DNA from: Chryseobacterium sp. YIM B08800
GTDB lineage: Bacteria > Bacteroidota > Bacteroidia > Flavobacteriales > Weeksellaceae
Direction: 5' to 3'
Assembly: GCF_026163565.1 (NCBI RefSeq)
Contig: NZ_JAPDKN010000042.1
Coordinates: forward strand, 1-64,000
Length of the DNA: 64,000 bases
Of this stretch, positions 52,958-60,743 are shown one piece after another. The notes beneath the pieces are model-generated. The model had not been told where the DNA came from. It ran no database searches and was given only the letters and a program-made list of their open reading frames with translations. Position 1 is the stretch's first letter; every line of letters begins with the position of its first letter. Made by a program: the position numbers and the translations under genes.

Positions 52958-53236
52958 CTATCTACAATATCCCCTTATTTTGAGGATTAAATTGAAAATT
53001 GACTTTCTGCTTATTCCCCATTTCACAGCGGCCGCCTCAATTTCTTCCACAGTTATTATCCTCTGATCCTCCAGACGGAGCAATTCGGTTGCTCTTAATA
53101 GATATCCTTCAATTAATTTCAATCTGAATTCTGTGGGATTATTAATCGAAAGAAAGCTCATATACTCAACTCGCTCTTTCAATAGCGGAGCGTTTTGATG
53201 ATGATTTAAATTTCTTTTAAATAATTGTGCTAACAT
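52958..53236 (-). pseudogene. Probable N-terminal fragment of a tyrosine recombinase
   Basis: A 92-aa frame: NLNHHQNAPLLKERVEYMSF, LSINNPTEFRLKLIEGYLLR, ATELLRLEDQRIITVEEIEA. This resembles the SAM-like N-terminal arm of integrases on Bacteroidota elements (APLLKER...YL motif). No catalytic R-H-R-Y domain follows, and the frame ends at a terminator. It may instead be a small stand-alone DNA-binding protein. Assignment from memory of similar integrases. Confidence 0.5.
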
Positions 53237-53389
53237 ATGTTTATGTTATACCTATTTATTCTAACGTTGAAGTGTAATTAAAAACTTGAATTTTAAATAG
53301 TTACTTATAAGGATCACTATTGGTAACCGAAAACAAAAAGTCCACATAAAATTTAGATCTGCATCTTTTTTATTTTGTATTTAAAAATA

Positions 53390-53409
53390 ATATCGTAATA
53401 TTGCAATAT
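53390..53409 (+). promoter_or_regulatory. ArsR operator, site 1
   Basis: ATATCGTAATATTGCAATAT, an imperfect 20-base palindrome ending 12 bases before the arsR ATG. It matches site 2 (54336-54355) at 17 of 20 positions; the ideal palindrome would be ATATCGCAATATTGCGATAT. ArsR-family repressors bind such sites. Confidence 0.8.
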
Positions 53410-53421
53410 AATAATTTAATT

Positions 53422-53748
53422 ATGGGAGCTACGAAGACAGATCATTTTACAGATAGTCAAAATCAAATTGCAGTTATTGCTAAAGCTTTGGGGCATCCGG
53501 CAAGAATTGCTATTATAGAATATTTATTGAAAGTCAATACTTGTATCACTGGAGATATTGTGAATGAATTACCATTAGCACAGCCTACCGTATCACAACA
53601 TTTAAAAGAACTGAAAAATGCAGGATTGATACAAGGAAGTATCGAAGGTAATTCAGTTTGCTACTGTATTGACGAAAATACTTTTGGCATATTAAAAGAA
53701 TATTTTTCAAAAATAATTTTTACGGTAACTAACCAAAAATGTTGTTAA
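53422..53748 (+). CDS. arsR: ArsR-family metalloregulator with C-terminal Cys-Cys
   Basis: A 108-aa repressor starting MGATKTDHFTDSQNQIAVIA; an upstream in-frame TTG at 53401 lies inside the operator and is rejected. Winged helix-turn-helix: KALGHPARIAIIEYLLKVNT, then LAQPTVSQHLKELKNAGLIQ as recognition helix. The classical ELCVCDL site is missing (here NTCITGDIV). Instead there are CYC in the wing (SVCYCIDENT) and a CC pair as the last two residues, so As(III) or another soft metal may be sensed by C-terminal thiols. It heads a cluster with two matching operators. Confidence 0.92.
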   Translation: MGATKTDHFTDSQNQIAVIAKALGHPARIAIIEYLLKVNTCITGDIVNELPLAQPTVSQHLKELKNAGLIQGSIEGNSVCYCIDENTFGILKEYFSKIIFTVTNQKCC

Positions 53749-53752
53749 GAAT

Positions 53753-54320
53753 ATGGAAATCGCTTTCTTAATATCCTCAATATTGTTGATCAGCTATTCG
53801 CTGTTGGCATTATTTGACGGTGTATTCTTACACCTATATAAATACCGTCTTTATCAACATAAAGAAAGCCGTTTTGAACATCTTACTCATACAATTAGAG
53901 CCTTATTATTTACTGGCATTCTTATTTCTTTGTTCATTAATATTGAAAACAATAATTTGTTTTTATTTGGCTGTATTTTGATTGTTGCTGACATTATCAC
54001 TTTGTTGGTAGACGCATATTGTTGAAAAAGATAGTAGAGCGTTTATGGGGGGCCTGCCACGATGGGAATATATTGTTCATCTTTTGGTAAATGGATTCCA
54101 CTTTGCCGCTATCGCTGTTTTTTTAGTGATTAAAATTAATCTTGACTCTGATGGAATCAGATTAATTGAAAATTTTCAAAAGATAGAAAACTATCAAACA
54201 TTTAAGATTATAGCAATAAATCTTTTGCCGGGAGCAATTATAATAAGTCTTTTACATATACTGGTCTATAGTCCGAAATTCAATTATTACTTTAAAAAGA
54301 TACAGCTTAAATGCTGTTAA
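53753..54320 (+). pseudogene. Membrane-protein gene of the ars cluster split by a one-base insertion
   Basis: Two adjoining frames (53753-54025 and 54045-54320) are one gene: the first ends ITLLVDAYC, and after removing one T from TGTTGAAAAAG the frame continues EKDSRAFMGGLPRWEYIVHL. The joined product would be about 188 aa with five or six membrane helices (AFLISSILLISYSLLALFDG, LFTGILISLFINI, FLFGCILIVADIITLLVDAY, NGFHFAAIAVFLVI, LLPGAIIISLLHILVY) and would end KIQLKCC. Family not recognised. It follows arsR by 4 bases, so it may export or sense the same metal. Confidence 0.8.
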
Positions 54321-54335
54321 AAAATTTGTTAATAA

Positions 54336-54355
54336 ATATCGCAATATTGCATTAT
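54336..54355 (+). promoter_or_regulatory. ArsR operator, site 2
   Basis: ATATCGCAATATTGCATTAT, 20 bases before the DUF6428 ATG, nearly identical with site 1 in front of arsR. It indicates a second ArsR-controlled promoter inside the cluster. Confidence 0.8.
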
Positions 54356-54375
54356 AACTATAAAATATTAAAACA

Positions 54376-54849
54376 ATGAAATTATCAGAAATTAAAGAAA
54401 TTCTTCCAACATTAGAAAATGTTGAATTTCAATTAGAAAACGGAACATTTGTACCTGAACATTTCCATGTTACAGAAGTGGGTCAGATCAATAAAAAATT
54501 TATTGATTGCGGTGGTGTAATCCGTGATGAAAAGGCTGTAAATTTTCAGCTTTGGAATGCGGATGATTATGAGCATCGTTTAAAACCTGGAAAATTATTA
54601 AGTATTATCAGACTTTCTGAGGAGAAATTAGGAATTGAAGATTCTGAGATCGAAGTAGAATATCAAAGCGATACGATCGGTAAATATGATCTAGAGTTTA
54701 ACGGAAAAACGTTTGTATTGAAAAGCAAAACAACAGCATGCCTTGCCCAAGACGCTTGTGGTATTCCTTCTGAAAAGCAAAATAAAAACCTTTCTGAATT
54801 AAGTGTAAGTCAAAGCAATTCTTGTACACCCGGAGGTGGTTGTTGCTAA
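54376..54849 (+). CDS. DUF6428-family protein with Cys-rich tail
   Basis: A 157-aa protein of the family common in arsenic clusters of Bacteroidota: MKLSEIKEILPTLENVEFQL, VPEHFHVTEVGQINKKFIDC, VNFQLWNADDYEHRLKPGKL. The C-terminal tail adds CLAQDACG, SNSCTPGGGCC, five cysteines in about 40 residues. The tail ends in Cys-Cys like ArsR and the membrane protein before it. Likely a soft-metal-binding protein; exact role unknown. Confidence 0.85.
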   Translation: MKLSEIKEILPTLENVEFQLENGTFVPEHFHVTEVGQINKKFIDCGGVIRDEKAVNFQLWNADDYEHRLKPGKLLSIIRLSEEKLGIEDSEIEVEYQSDTIGKYDLEFNGKTFVLKSKTTACLAQDACGIPSEKQNKNLSELSVSQSNSCTPGGGCC

Positions 54850-54896
54850 ATATCTGGACAATATAATATATAACTTCTAAACAATATAAGAAATCA

Positions 54897-55958
54897 ATGG
54901 AAGAAATTTTTGATGTTATTGTTATTGGAGGAGGACAGAGTGCCTTAGCTTGTGGATATTATCTGAGACGAGCAAAATTGAAATATATTATACTGGATAA
55001 ACAGGCTGTTCCAGGTGGCGCATGGCTCCATACCTGGGATAGTCTGACTCTTTTTTCTCCTAGAGAGTACAGTTCCTTACCTGGCTGGTTAATGCCTAAA
55101 TCTGAACATCAGTTTCCGCTAAGACAAGAAGTAATTGATTACTTGGGCAAGTATGAAGACCATTATCAACTGAATGTTCAAAGGAGTACTGAAGTTACTG
55201 AAATTAAAAAAAATGAAGGTTTATTTTACGTTCATACTCTTCAAGGGATTTTTAAAGCCAAAACAGTTATTTCAGCAACCGGAACTTGGGAGAATCCATT
55301 GATCCCAATGATTGATGGAATAGAAGATTATAAAGGTCTACAAATTCATTCAGGAAAATATCAGAACCCTGAAAAATTTATCGGACTGAAAACATTAGTA
55401 GTAGGCGAAGGTAATTCAGGTGCACAGATTGTCGCAGAGCTTTCAAAAGTTACCTCTGTAAAATGGTCAACCAAAAAGGAGCCCGAATTTTTACCTGATG
55501 ATGTAGATGGCTATTATTTATTCACTGTTGCCTCTGCCCGATACAAGGCGGAAAAAGAAGGAAAACCGTTTGATTCATCACAATACAACTTAGGTAATAT
55601 CGTAATGGTTCCAACCGTTAAGGAAGCTAAACAAAGAGGCGTATTTGTATCAAGTGGGACATTCCATCAGCTATACGATAAAGGGGTTATCTGGTACAAT
55701 GGTGAAAAAGAGGAATTTGATGCCATTATTTGGTGCACGGGTTTCGGTTACAATACCTCTTATCTTAAATCACTTATAGAAACGGATGAAAAGGGCATTG
55801 CAAAAACTACAGAAAGCAAGTCCCTAGAAGTGAACGGACTATGGCTTGTAGGATATGGCAACTGGACTGGTTATGCCTCCGCAACATTAATAGGAGTAAA
55901 CAGAATAGCAAAACAAACCATTCTTGAAATCGAAGAATATTTAAACCAAAATAACTAA
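54897..55958 (+). CDS. ArsO-like flavin-containing monooxygenase
   Basis: A 353-aa NAD(P)H-dependent flavoprotein. FAD Rossmann motif [20 protein letters not shown] at residues ~7-27; second, NADPH-type motif [15 protein letters not shown] (~163-177); FMO-like [18 protein letters not shown] and the C-terminal [18 protein letters not shown]. ArsO proteins lie in arsenic operons and are thought to oxidise an arsenic species, though their reaction is not well established. It follows DUF6428 by 47 bases. Confidence 0.88.
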   Translation: MEEIFDVIVIGGGQSALACGYYLRRAKLKYIILDKQAVPGGAWLHTWDSLTLFSPREYSSLPGWLMPKSEHQFPLRQEVIDYLGKYEDHYQLNVQRSTEVTEIKKNEGLFYVHTLQGIFKAKTVISATGTWENPLIPMIDGIEDYKGLQIHSGKYQNPEKFIGLKTLVVGEGNSGAQIVAELSKVTSVKWSTKKEPEFLPDDVDGYYLFTVASARYKAEKEGKPFDSSQYNLGNIVMVPTVKEAKQRGVFVSSGTFHQLYDKGVIWYNGEKEEFDAIIWCTGFGYNTSYLKSLIETDEKGIAKTTESKSLEVNGLWLVGYGNWTGYASATLIGVNRIAKQTILEIEEYLNQNN

Positions 55959-56077
55959 AATGAAAATTGCATTATTCAGTGATATTCACGCTAATTTACC
56001 TGCACTGGAAGCTTTCTTTAATGATGTAGAAATCCGTAATCCGGATAGTATTTATTGTTTAGGAGATCTTGTAGGTT

Positions 56078-56091
56078 ACAAGACCGACATT
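56078..56091. repeat. Right attachment repeat (attR core)
   Basis: ACAAGACCGACATT, identical with 47483-47496. Directly preceded by the truncated metallophosphoesterase (GTAGGTT) in place of a tRNA end. Confidence 0.75.
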
Positions 56092-56123
56092 AGAAGACAA
56101 TTCACTTCTTTGTCGGTTTTTTT
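56084..56123 (+). terminator. Old terminator of tRNA-Arg (right copy)
   Basis: Stem CCGACA..AGAAG / CTTCT..TGTCGG followed by seven T. It is similar but not identical with the hairpin at 47489-47529. Before integration of the island it would have stood directly behind the tRNA. Confidence 0.8.
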
Positions 56124-56126
56124 CAT

Positions 56127-56333
56127 CAATTTGTCCGCTATCCACAAACTATATCGTCCCACTTTCAGTGAGAGCATTTTCTGGCATTTTATCTGTTCCG
56201 GGTAAGCTAGATTTTTTTAACAATACAAAATTATCCTGAACATTTACTGTCCCGAAGTCCTGCCATTTTGTAAGGGAAAGTATCTGGAAGCCGTCATTAA
56301 AAATAAAGTTAGGTATCTGCTTTTCTACAGTTA
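56127..56333 (-). pseudogene. Remnant of a DUF4280 (PAAR-like) head
   Basis: On the minus strand it reads [58 protein letters not shown], a stop, then FVDSGQID. This is the last ~70 residues of the DUF4280 head found intact in the 476-aa protein (60730-62160), with about six substitutions and a stop codon. No start, no C-terminal domain: the homology ends 3 bases before the terminator T-run. The rest of the gap 56334-56467 shows no gene. Confidence 0.88.
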
Positions 56334-56467
56334 TATAGAGGTGATTTAGATATTTATTCTTCTTTATATAGAATTCTTTTTAATTGAGAAATTTCTTCTT
56401 TTACTAAACCAAATTGAAAATGACTATATAGAGCACTGTATGTGTTAATTTAGAACATTAAATGTTC

Positions 56468-57196
56468 TTACCAACAAGATTTACCTGACACAACATATTC
56501 TGTGCATTTTTCAATAGGAAAAAGCTTTTCTTGAATGATTTTATTTTTAATAAGTTTTCTTTCTCTAGTATCACTCACTCCTGTTATTAGATATTTTTCT
56601 GTTTTGTCCCATCCATAAAATGCCGCTTTATCGAAAAATTTTTCTTTATATAAAACCCCATTTTTACTACCTTTGAACATAACATATACGTCATTATCCC
56701 ACATACTGTTCTGAAGATCGAGAAGTAAAATATCATCATAACCATCTTCGTCAACATCTACAACATATAAAAGTTTGGAAGAAGATTCTTTAAATTTACT
56801 TTTTTTATATTCTACTAAATCTGACCTTTTAAACTTCAGATTTTTATACATTTCGTAAGCAGACTTATAATCAGTATTAATTAGCCAAGTTGCTAAACCA
56901 AAATTTTCCTGCAATATTGTGTAAAATTCTTTTGGTAGAGATAAATTGCTTGTGATACTTGAAATATCTGTATAATTACTATCTTTTTCGCAAACTAGTT
57001 TGATGGAGTATTCTTTATTATCATAGTTTAAAGAAATATAAAATGTAAAAAAATCCGGTTTTCTTTCTTCAACAGAAATATTATCTGTTGAAAAATTAGT
57101 TTGTGCATCTTTAACTTTATTTGTACAATTAATATTAAAAAAAAACATTAAAGAAAGCAAGATTACTAATTTTGTCTTTTTATAGAAATTATTCAT
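56468..57196 (-). CDS. Putative immunity lipoprotein of cassette 3
   Basis: A 242-aa lipoprotein (signal MNNFYKKTKLVILLSLMFFF ends FNINC). The body is Lys/Asp-rich; one segment, VVDVDEDGYDDILLLDLQNS, looks like a VCBS/FG-GAP-type calcium repeat. Its start overlaps the stop of the cassette-3 effector gene by 8 bases, so the pair is translationally coupled. A periplasmic lipoprotein is what is needed to protect against a peptidoglycan hydrolase. Immunity role is inferred from position and location. Confidence 0.7.
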   Translation of the reverse strand: MNNFYKKTKLVILLSLMFFFNINCTNKVKDAQTNFSTDNISVEERKPDFFTFYISLNYDNKEYSIKLVCEKDSNYTDISSITSNLSLPKEFYTILQENFGLATWLINTDYKSAYEMYKNLKFKRSDLVEYKKSKFKESSSKLLYVVDVDEDGYDDILLLDLQNSMWDNDVYVMFKGSKNGVLYKEKFFDKAAFYGWDKTEKYLITGVSDTRERKLIKNKIIQEKLFPIEKCTEYVVSGKSCW

Positions 57197-58439
57197 TGAT
57201 TTTTCCTATTCTTTCGTTATAATTAAAATTCAAACTATTTTTTCTTTCTATACTTAATGTTCCGTCTTTAGAAATTCCAACAATGTAATGTCCACCATTG
57301 TATAATTTAATTATTTCTGCATCTAATATGGATTTTTCGTTCTGATTTGTAGATGTGTCCGGTAAAAACCCACTAAATTGTTGTAGTTCTGGAACTGAAC
57401 TTGGACATGTTTTATATGTTAAATTTCCTTCTTCAATTGAATATGATTTTAATTGTTTGGTATTTTTCAAAAGACGACGAATATGATTAACTGCTGCTGT
57501 TATTTTTTCTGGTAATTTTAAATTCATTTTTACAGCAATATTTTCTTTCCAGTTCCAAATATAGTTAGGATTCTTAATTATTTCTTTTACTTCTGCAGTT
57601 GTTGTATTAAGGTTATTTTTTTCATATTTAAAATCTATTTGACATATTCCCCATCCATCAGGATAACCATAATTAGGAATTCCTTTACTTTCATAATTTC
57701 TGCCAGATGGACCGTATATTGCTTCTTTTCTATTTTTTCCTTTTCCCACAAATTCGGGATCCCAAAATTGCTTCATCAAAGAAATACCTTCACTTCCTGA
57801 TTCACTTAATGCCATTTTATATACAAACCAATATTTTGTTAAATAACCTTTGTCCTGCATATATTTTTTTACTATTTCTTTAGTTGGATTTTTTCCTCTT
57901 ATGTAGAATTTGAATGTGCTTAGTATTGATGTCTTTTCCTCATTCCAAACCTCCATTACTGCGGTGCCTCCTCTATATAAACCACGAAAATCTACATTCC
58001 AATTGGTTTTTCCCACATTCACAATCATAAATGCATTACCTCCATCATATTTACTCGGGAAATAATCTACATCATTCCTATCATAAAGTGACGCACTTGC
58101 TTTAAATTTAAACTCTGTCTTTAGTCTAAATCTTAAACTTTTATATTTACATTCTTTACCAATATATATTTCTATTCTAATTTTTGGCATTTCTGGTACT
58201 GAAGAAATAAAAACAAAAGATTCTGATTCTATTTTCGTATCATTATAATATACAGACAATAGATACTTATCATCCAAAATCTCCGGCAAAGGTTTGCCTG
58301 TTACATTAAGTTCTTCCGGCGCATTAATCTGTCCAGAATCTACAAACTCAATCTTCCCACTTTCAGTAGGAGCATTTCCGGGCATTTTGCCTGTTCTTGG
58401 CAAGATAGATTTTTTTAACAGTACAAAATTATCCTGCAT
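57189..58439 (-). CDS. Displaced effector cassette 3: partial DUF4280 head plus lysozyme-like domain
   Basis: A 416-aa frame beginning MQDNFVLLKKSILPRTGKMP. This is the middle of the DUF4280 head: about 38 conserved residues to FVDSGQI, then linker NAPEELNVTGKPLPE. A novel region follows (~55-185, beta-rich). A predicted peptidoglycan-hydrolase-like domain has KMALSESGSEG (~209-219, possible catalytic Glu) and GIPNYGYPDGWGICQIDF. The end is unique (YIVGISKDGTLSIER). The first 100 or so residues of the DUF4280 protein are missing, so it may not be delivered by itself. Coupled immunity gene downstream. Confidence 0.75.
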   Translation of the reverse strand: MQDNFVLLKKSILPRTGKMPGNAPTESGKIEFVDSGQINAPEELNVTGKPLPEILDDKYLLSVYYNDTKIESESFVFISSVPEMPKIRIEIYIGKECKYKSLRFRLKTEFKFKASASLYDRNDVDYFPSKYDGGNAFMIVNVGKTNWNVDFRGLYRGGTAVMEVWNEEKTSILSTFKFYIRGKNPTKEIVKKYMQDKGYLTKYWFVYKMALSESGSEGISLMKQFWDPEFVGKGKNRKEAIYGPSGRNYESKGIPNYGYPDGWGICQIDFKYEKNNLNTTTAEVKEIIKNPNYIWNWKENIAVKMNLKLPEKITAAVNHIRRLLKNTKQLKSYSIEEGNLTYKTCPSSVPELQQFSGFLPDTSTNQNEKSILDAEIIKLYNGGHYIVGISKDGTLSIERKNSLNFNYNERIGKINE

Positions 58440-58463
58440 ATTTACTGTCTCAACATTTAACAG

Positions 58464-59139
58464 TTACTCTTGCAACAATAAATTTTTATACTTTTTTGAA
58501 ATAAAATTTTCTATTTCTTTCCATTTAAATAGCGCTAAATATTGTGGATAACCGCTCTTATCATAAAAAATGAAGCTAATATCTACTCCTTTTCCCATAT
58601 TATTTGTATTTATTTTATATTGAGAAAGGCTTTTCATATTAAAACACTTGCCTACTTGGTTTTTTATTTTTTTATTACAAAGATTTAAAAGCATTTTTTT
58701 ATTAATAAATAAGTTTTCCCCAATCTCCGTATCATCATTAATATCAAAAAGATAATATTTTGTGTTTTCCCAAGGAGAACCGTAGGACTGAATTTTCATA
58801 GATAAATTAAGCAACCCTTTTTTATCAAATAATATTTTATATTTTTCAAAACCATACTGAGATTCTCTTAAAGGAGTTTGTCGCAATTAAATATTTTAAA
58901 GTGTCTTTTTTTGCTTGTAACCTTTTTTCAGGAATTTCAAATAACAACCCATTAAAAATATCGAAGCTTTTTTGAATTTTCGTATAAATTTTCGTGTTTT
59001 TGGTATTTATTTTTAGTTCCTGCAATTCAAAACAATCATGTGATATACAAACTGAATCTTTTAAAATAGATCCATTTTGAGCATATGAAAATATGCTAAA
59101 CAAAAAAATAGACAACATAGTAAATGGGCATTTTGTCAT
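58464..59139 (-). pseudogene. Frameshifted immunity gene of cassette 2
   Basis: Frames 58846-59139 and 58464-58886 are one gene. The first has a signal peptide (MTKCPFTMLSIFLFSIFSYA) and ends LKYLIATNSF...; the second continues TPLRESQYGFEKYKILFDKK. Deleting one A from ACAAACTCC (~58878) joins them into about 224 aa. Function unknown; by position, 50 bases after the cassette-2 effector, it is a periplasmic immunity protein. Confidence 0.75.
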
Positions 59140-59189
59140 TTTTTTTCTTTTTTTAAAAATTCATAATGTTCTTTAATTTCAAAAGCGAC

Positions 59190-60249
59190 TTATGCTCTTT
59201 CATAATTTTTTGCCCTTTTAGGTAATGCATTTGTATCATATCTGTTTATAGCTTTTGAAACAGAATCAACGACATCGGCATCGGCATGTTCTTTTGCTGT
59301 TTTTTTGTTATATTTTGTACCTTCATTCCAAAACCATAAAGCAGTTTGAGTTGCATACATAGGATTTTCGGATAATTCTAGATAATTTCCTTTTAAGGTT
59401 ACTCCTATTTTTTCTTCGGTAAAATCTATAGATCCTGTATTATCTTCTGGAAATACATTTTTATTTCTATACTTTGAAAATGTTTCATAATTTGCTCTAC
59501 CTGTCACTTGTTTTAATCCTCTACCTTTAAATTTCCAGCCATCTCTAGTTAGCTCATTCCCATACCAAGACCTCTTGTATCACCTGGAAATGGAGCATAT
59601 GCTCTTGAGAGTAACGGGACACCAAAAAAAGTATGAGGTTTTAACTCTATTTTATAATTTAAAGTTTTATCGCTTTTTAAAACTTCTTTTAAAACTTTCC
59701 CAATTCTCATTTTGGGATTCTTTGCATCCTTAACTCCCCTATACTTGGCATATAATTCTCCATCAACCACAAAAGGTTTTTCAGTGAGTAGAATTGTTTT
59801 AAGTTCATCATTTGTTTTTAATATTTCATTTCCATTATTGTCCGTAATTTTGAAAATTGAATTTAAATTATTTTTTAGTGATTCAATTATTGTATTATCA
59901 ATCTGGATTTTAGAAGAACTAAAAACTCCAAGTGAGATAGTCGACCACCATTCTTCACCTTCTTCAAAAGTTGAAAAATCAGCAGACTCAAGAGCTATTT
60001 GAGCAATAAAATGTGCTTTTCTTAAACAGGTATCTAATCCGAAATTATTTCTATATTTATTTAAATAAGGAAGAAATGAATTTATAACAGTAACCTGTTT
60101 CTTACTTAAAGCCTCAGAACCAATCGTTTCTCTTATCAATCCTGAAGTAATCTCTTTTGAACAGTTTAGACATTTCTTATCCTCTTTTTCTCCGGCACAG
60201 GTGCACCAAAAGTATTAAGATTTTCCGGCGCATGAATCTGTCCACTATC
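59190..60249 (-). pseudogene. Displaced effector cassette 2: linker plus GH19-like domain, two frameshifts
   Basis: It starts abruptly with DSGQIHAPENLNTFGAPVPE, the same linker as the intact protein, without any DUF4280 head or start. One extra A in GAGAAAAAGAGG (~60187) breaks the frame before KKCLNCSKEITSGLIRETIG. The hydrolase domain reads CLRKAHFIAQIALESADFST, then a lost base near 59575 separates it from SWYGNELTRDGWKFKGRGLK, QVTGRANYETFSKYR. This is a GH19 chitinase/lysozyme-like fold (FIAQIALES; GRGLKQVTGR). Clearly non-functional as it stands. A frame starting at 60139 covers most of the domain. Confidence 0.85.
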
Positions 60250-60290
60250 ATATTTTTGAATTTAGAGAAATCTGCAGCTTTTGAGTAAAA

Positions 60291-60743
60291 TCATTTTGTT
60301 TTTTTATTCAATAAATATTTTTTGCCACTTATTCCTAACAAATACTTTTTGGAAAGCAAATTAACTGTTTTATCATTTTCATATTTTAATAGTTCTTCAT
60401 CTTTTGTTAATATCCAATCATTGTACTTTTTAGAATAATTAAATTCCTGAGAATACTCTGTATCTCCAGCATCATCATAAATTAAGATACAACCACTACC
60501 ACATTCATCTATTATTGGAAAATTTACATAATATACTTTAAAGTTATATTTCTTGTTACATTTTCCAATTTTTATTTCAACTTCGCAAAACGGCTGTCCT
60601 TGAGTGTTTACAAATTTATCACATTTATAATACAATGTATCTTTTACTTTATCCATATTGAAGTCTTGGATAATCTTTTGTTGTCCAAACATAATAGATG
60701 AGAATATTAGCACTATAAATATTACAATTCTATTTATCATCAT
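60291..60743 (-). CDS. Putative immunity protein of cassette 1
   Basis: A 150-aa secreted protein starting MMINRIVIFIVLIFSSIMFG; an upstream in-frame start at 60776 would add basic residues inside the effector gene and is less likely. Signal peptide cleaved near FGQ. Body: KIIQDFNMDKVKDTLYYKCD, FCEVEIKIGKCNKKYNFKVY, DECGSGCILIYDDAGDTEYS. Several cysteines. Its start overlaps the effector stop by 14 bases. Immunity to the GH19-like effector in the periplasm is inferred from position. Confidence 0.72.
   Translation of the reverse strand: MMINRIVIFIVLIFSSIMFGQQKIIQDFNMDKVKDTLYYKCDKFVNTQGQPFCEVEIKIGKCNKKYNFKVYYVNFPIIDECGSGCILIYDDAGDTEYSQEFNYSKKYNDWILTKDEELLKYENDKTVNLLSKKYLLGISGKKYLLNKKTK

Larger units (their letters stand above)
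47484..56091. mobile_element. tRNA-Arg genomic island with serine recombinase and ars cluster
   Basis: About 8.6 kb between the two copies of ACAAGACCGACATT. Integrase at the left end reading toward the tRNA, then YhcG, RadC, a secreted protein, an integrase fragment and an ArsR-governed cluster, ending in a metallophosphoesterase cut at the right repeat. The tRNA stays intact. No conjugation genes, so it would need help to transfer. Boundaries are inferred from the repeats. Confidence 0.8.
55960..56205 (+). pseudogene. Metallophosphoesterase truncated at the island end
   Basis: Starts one base after the ArsO-like stop. [20 protein letters not shown] then [14 protein letters not shown] is a clear calcineurin-like start with the D-x-H and GD metal motifs. 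At residue ~39 (56077) the protein sequence ends: the next codons are the attachment repeat and terminator, and the frame runs on into antisense of the DUF4280 remnant. The real gene needs about 240 aa. No activity is expected. Confidence 0.9.

Noticed and set aside
53753..54320. Two separate small membrane proteins
   Set aside because: The end of one frame and the start of the next join into a single continuous protein when one T is removed; the second ATG is internal.
58464..59139. Two overlapping immunity genes
   Set aside because: Only the first has a signal peptide, and a one-base correction joins them; read as one frameshifted gene.
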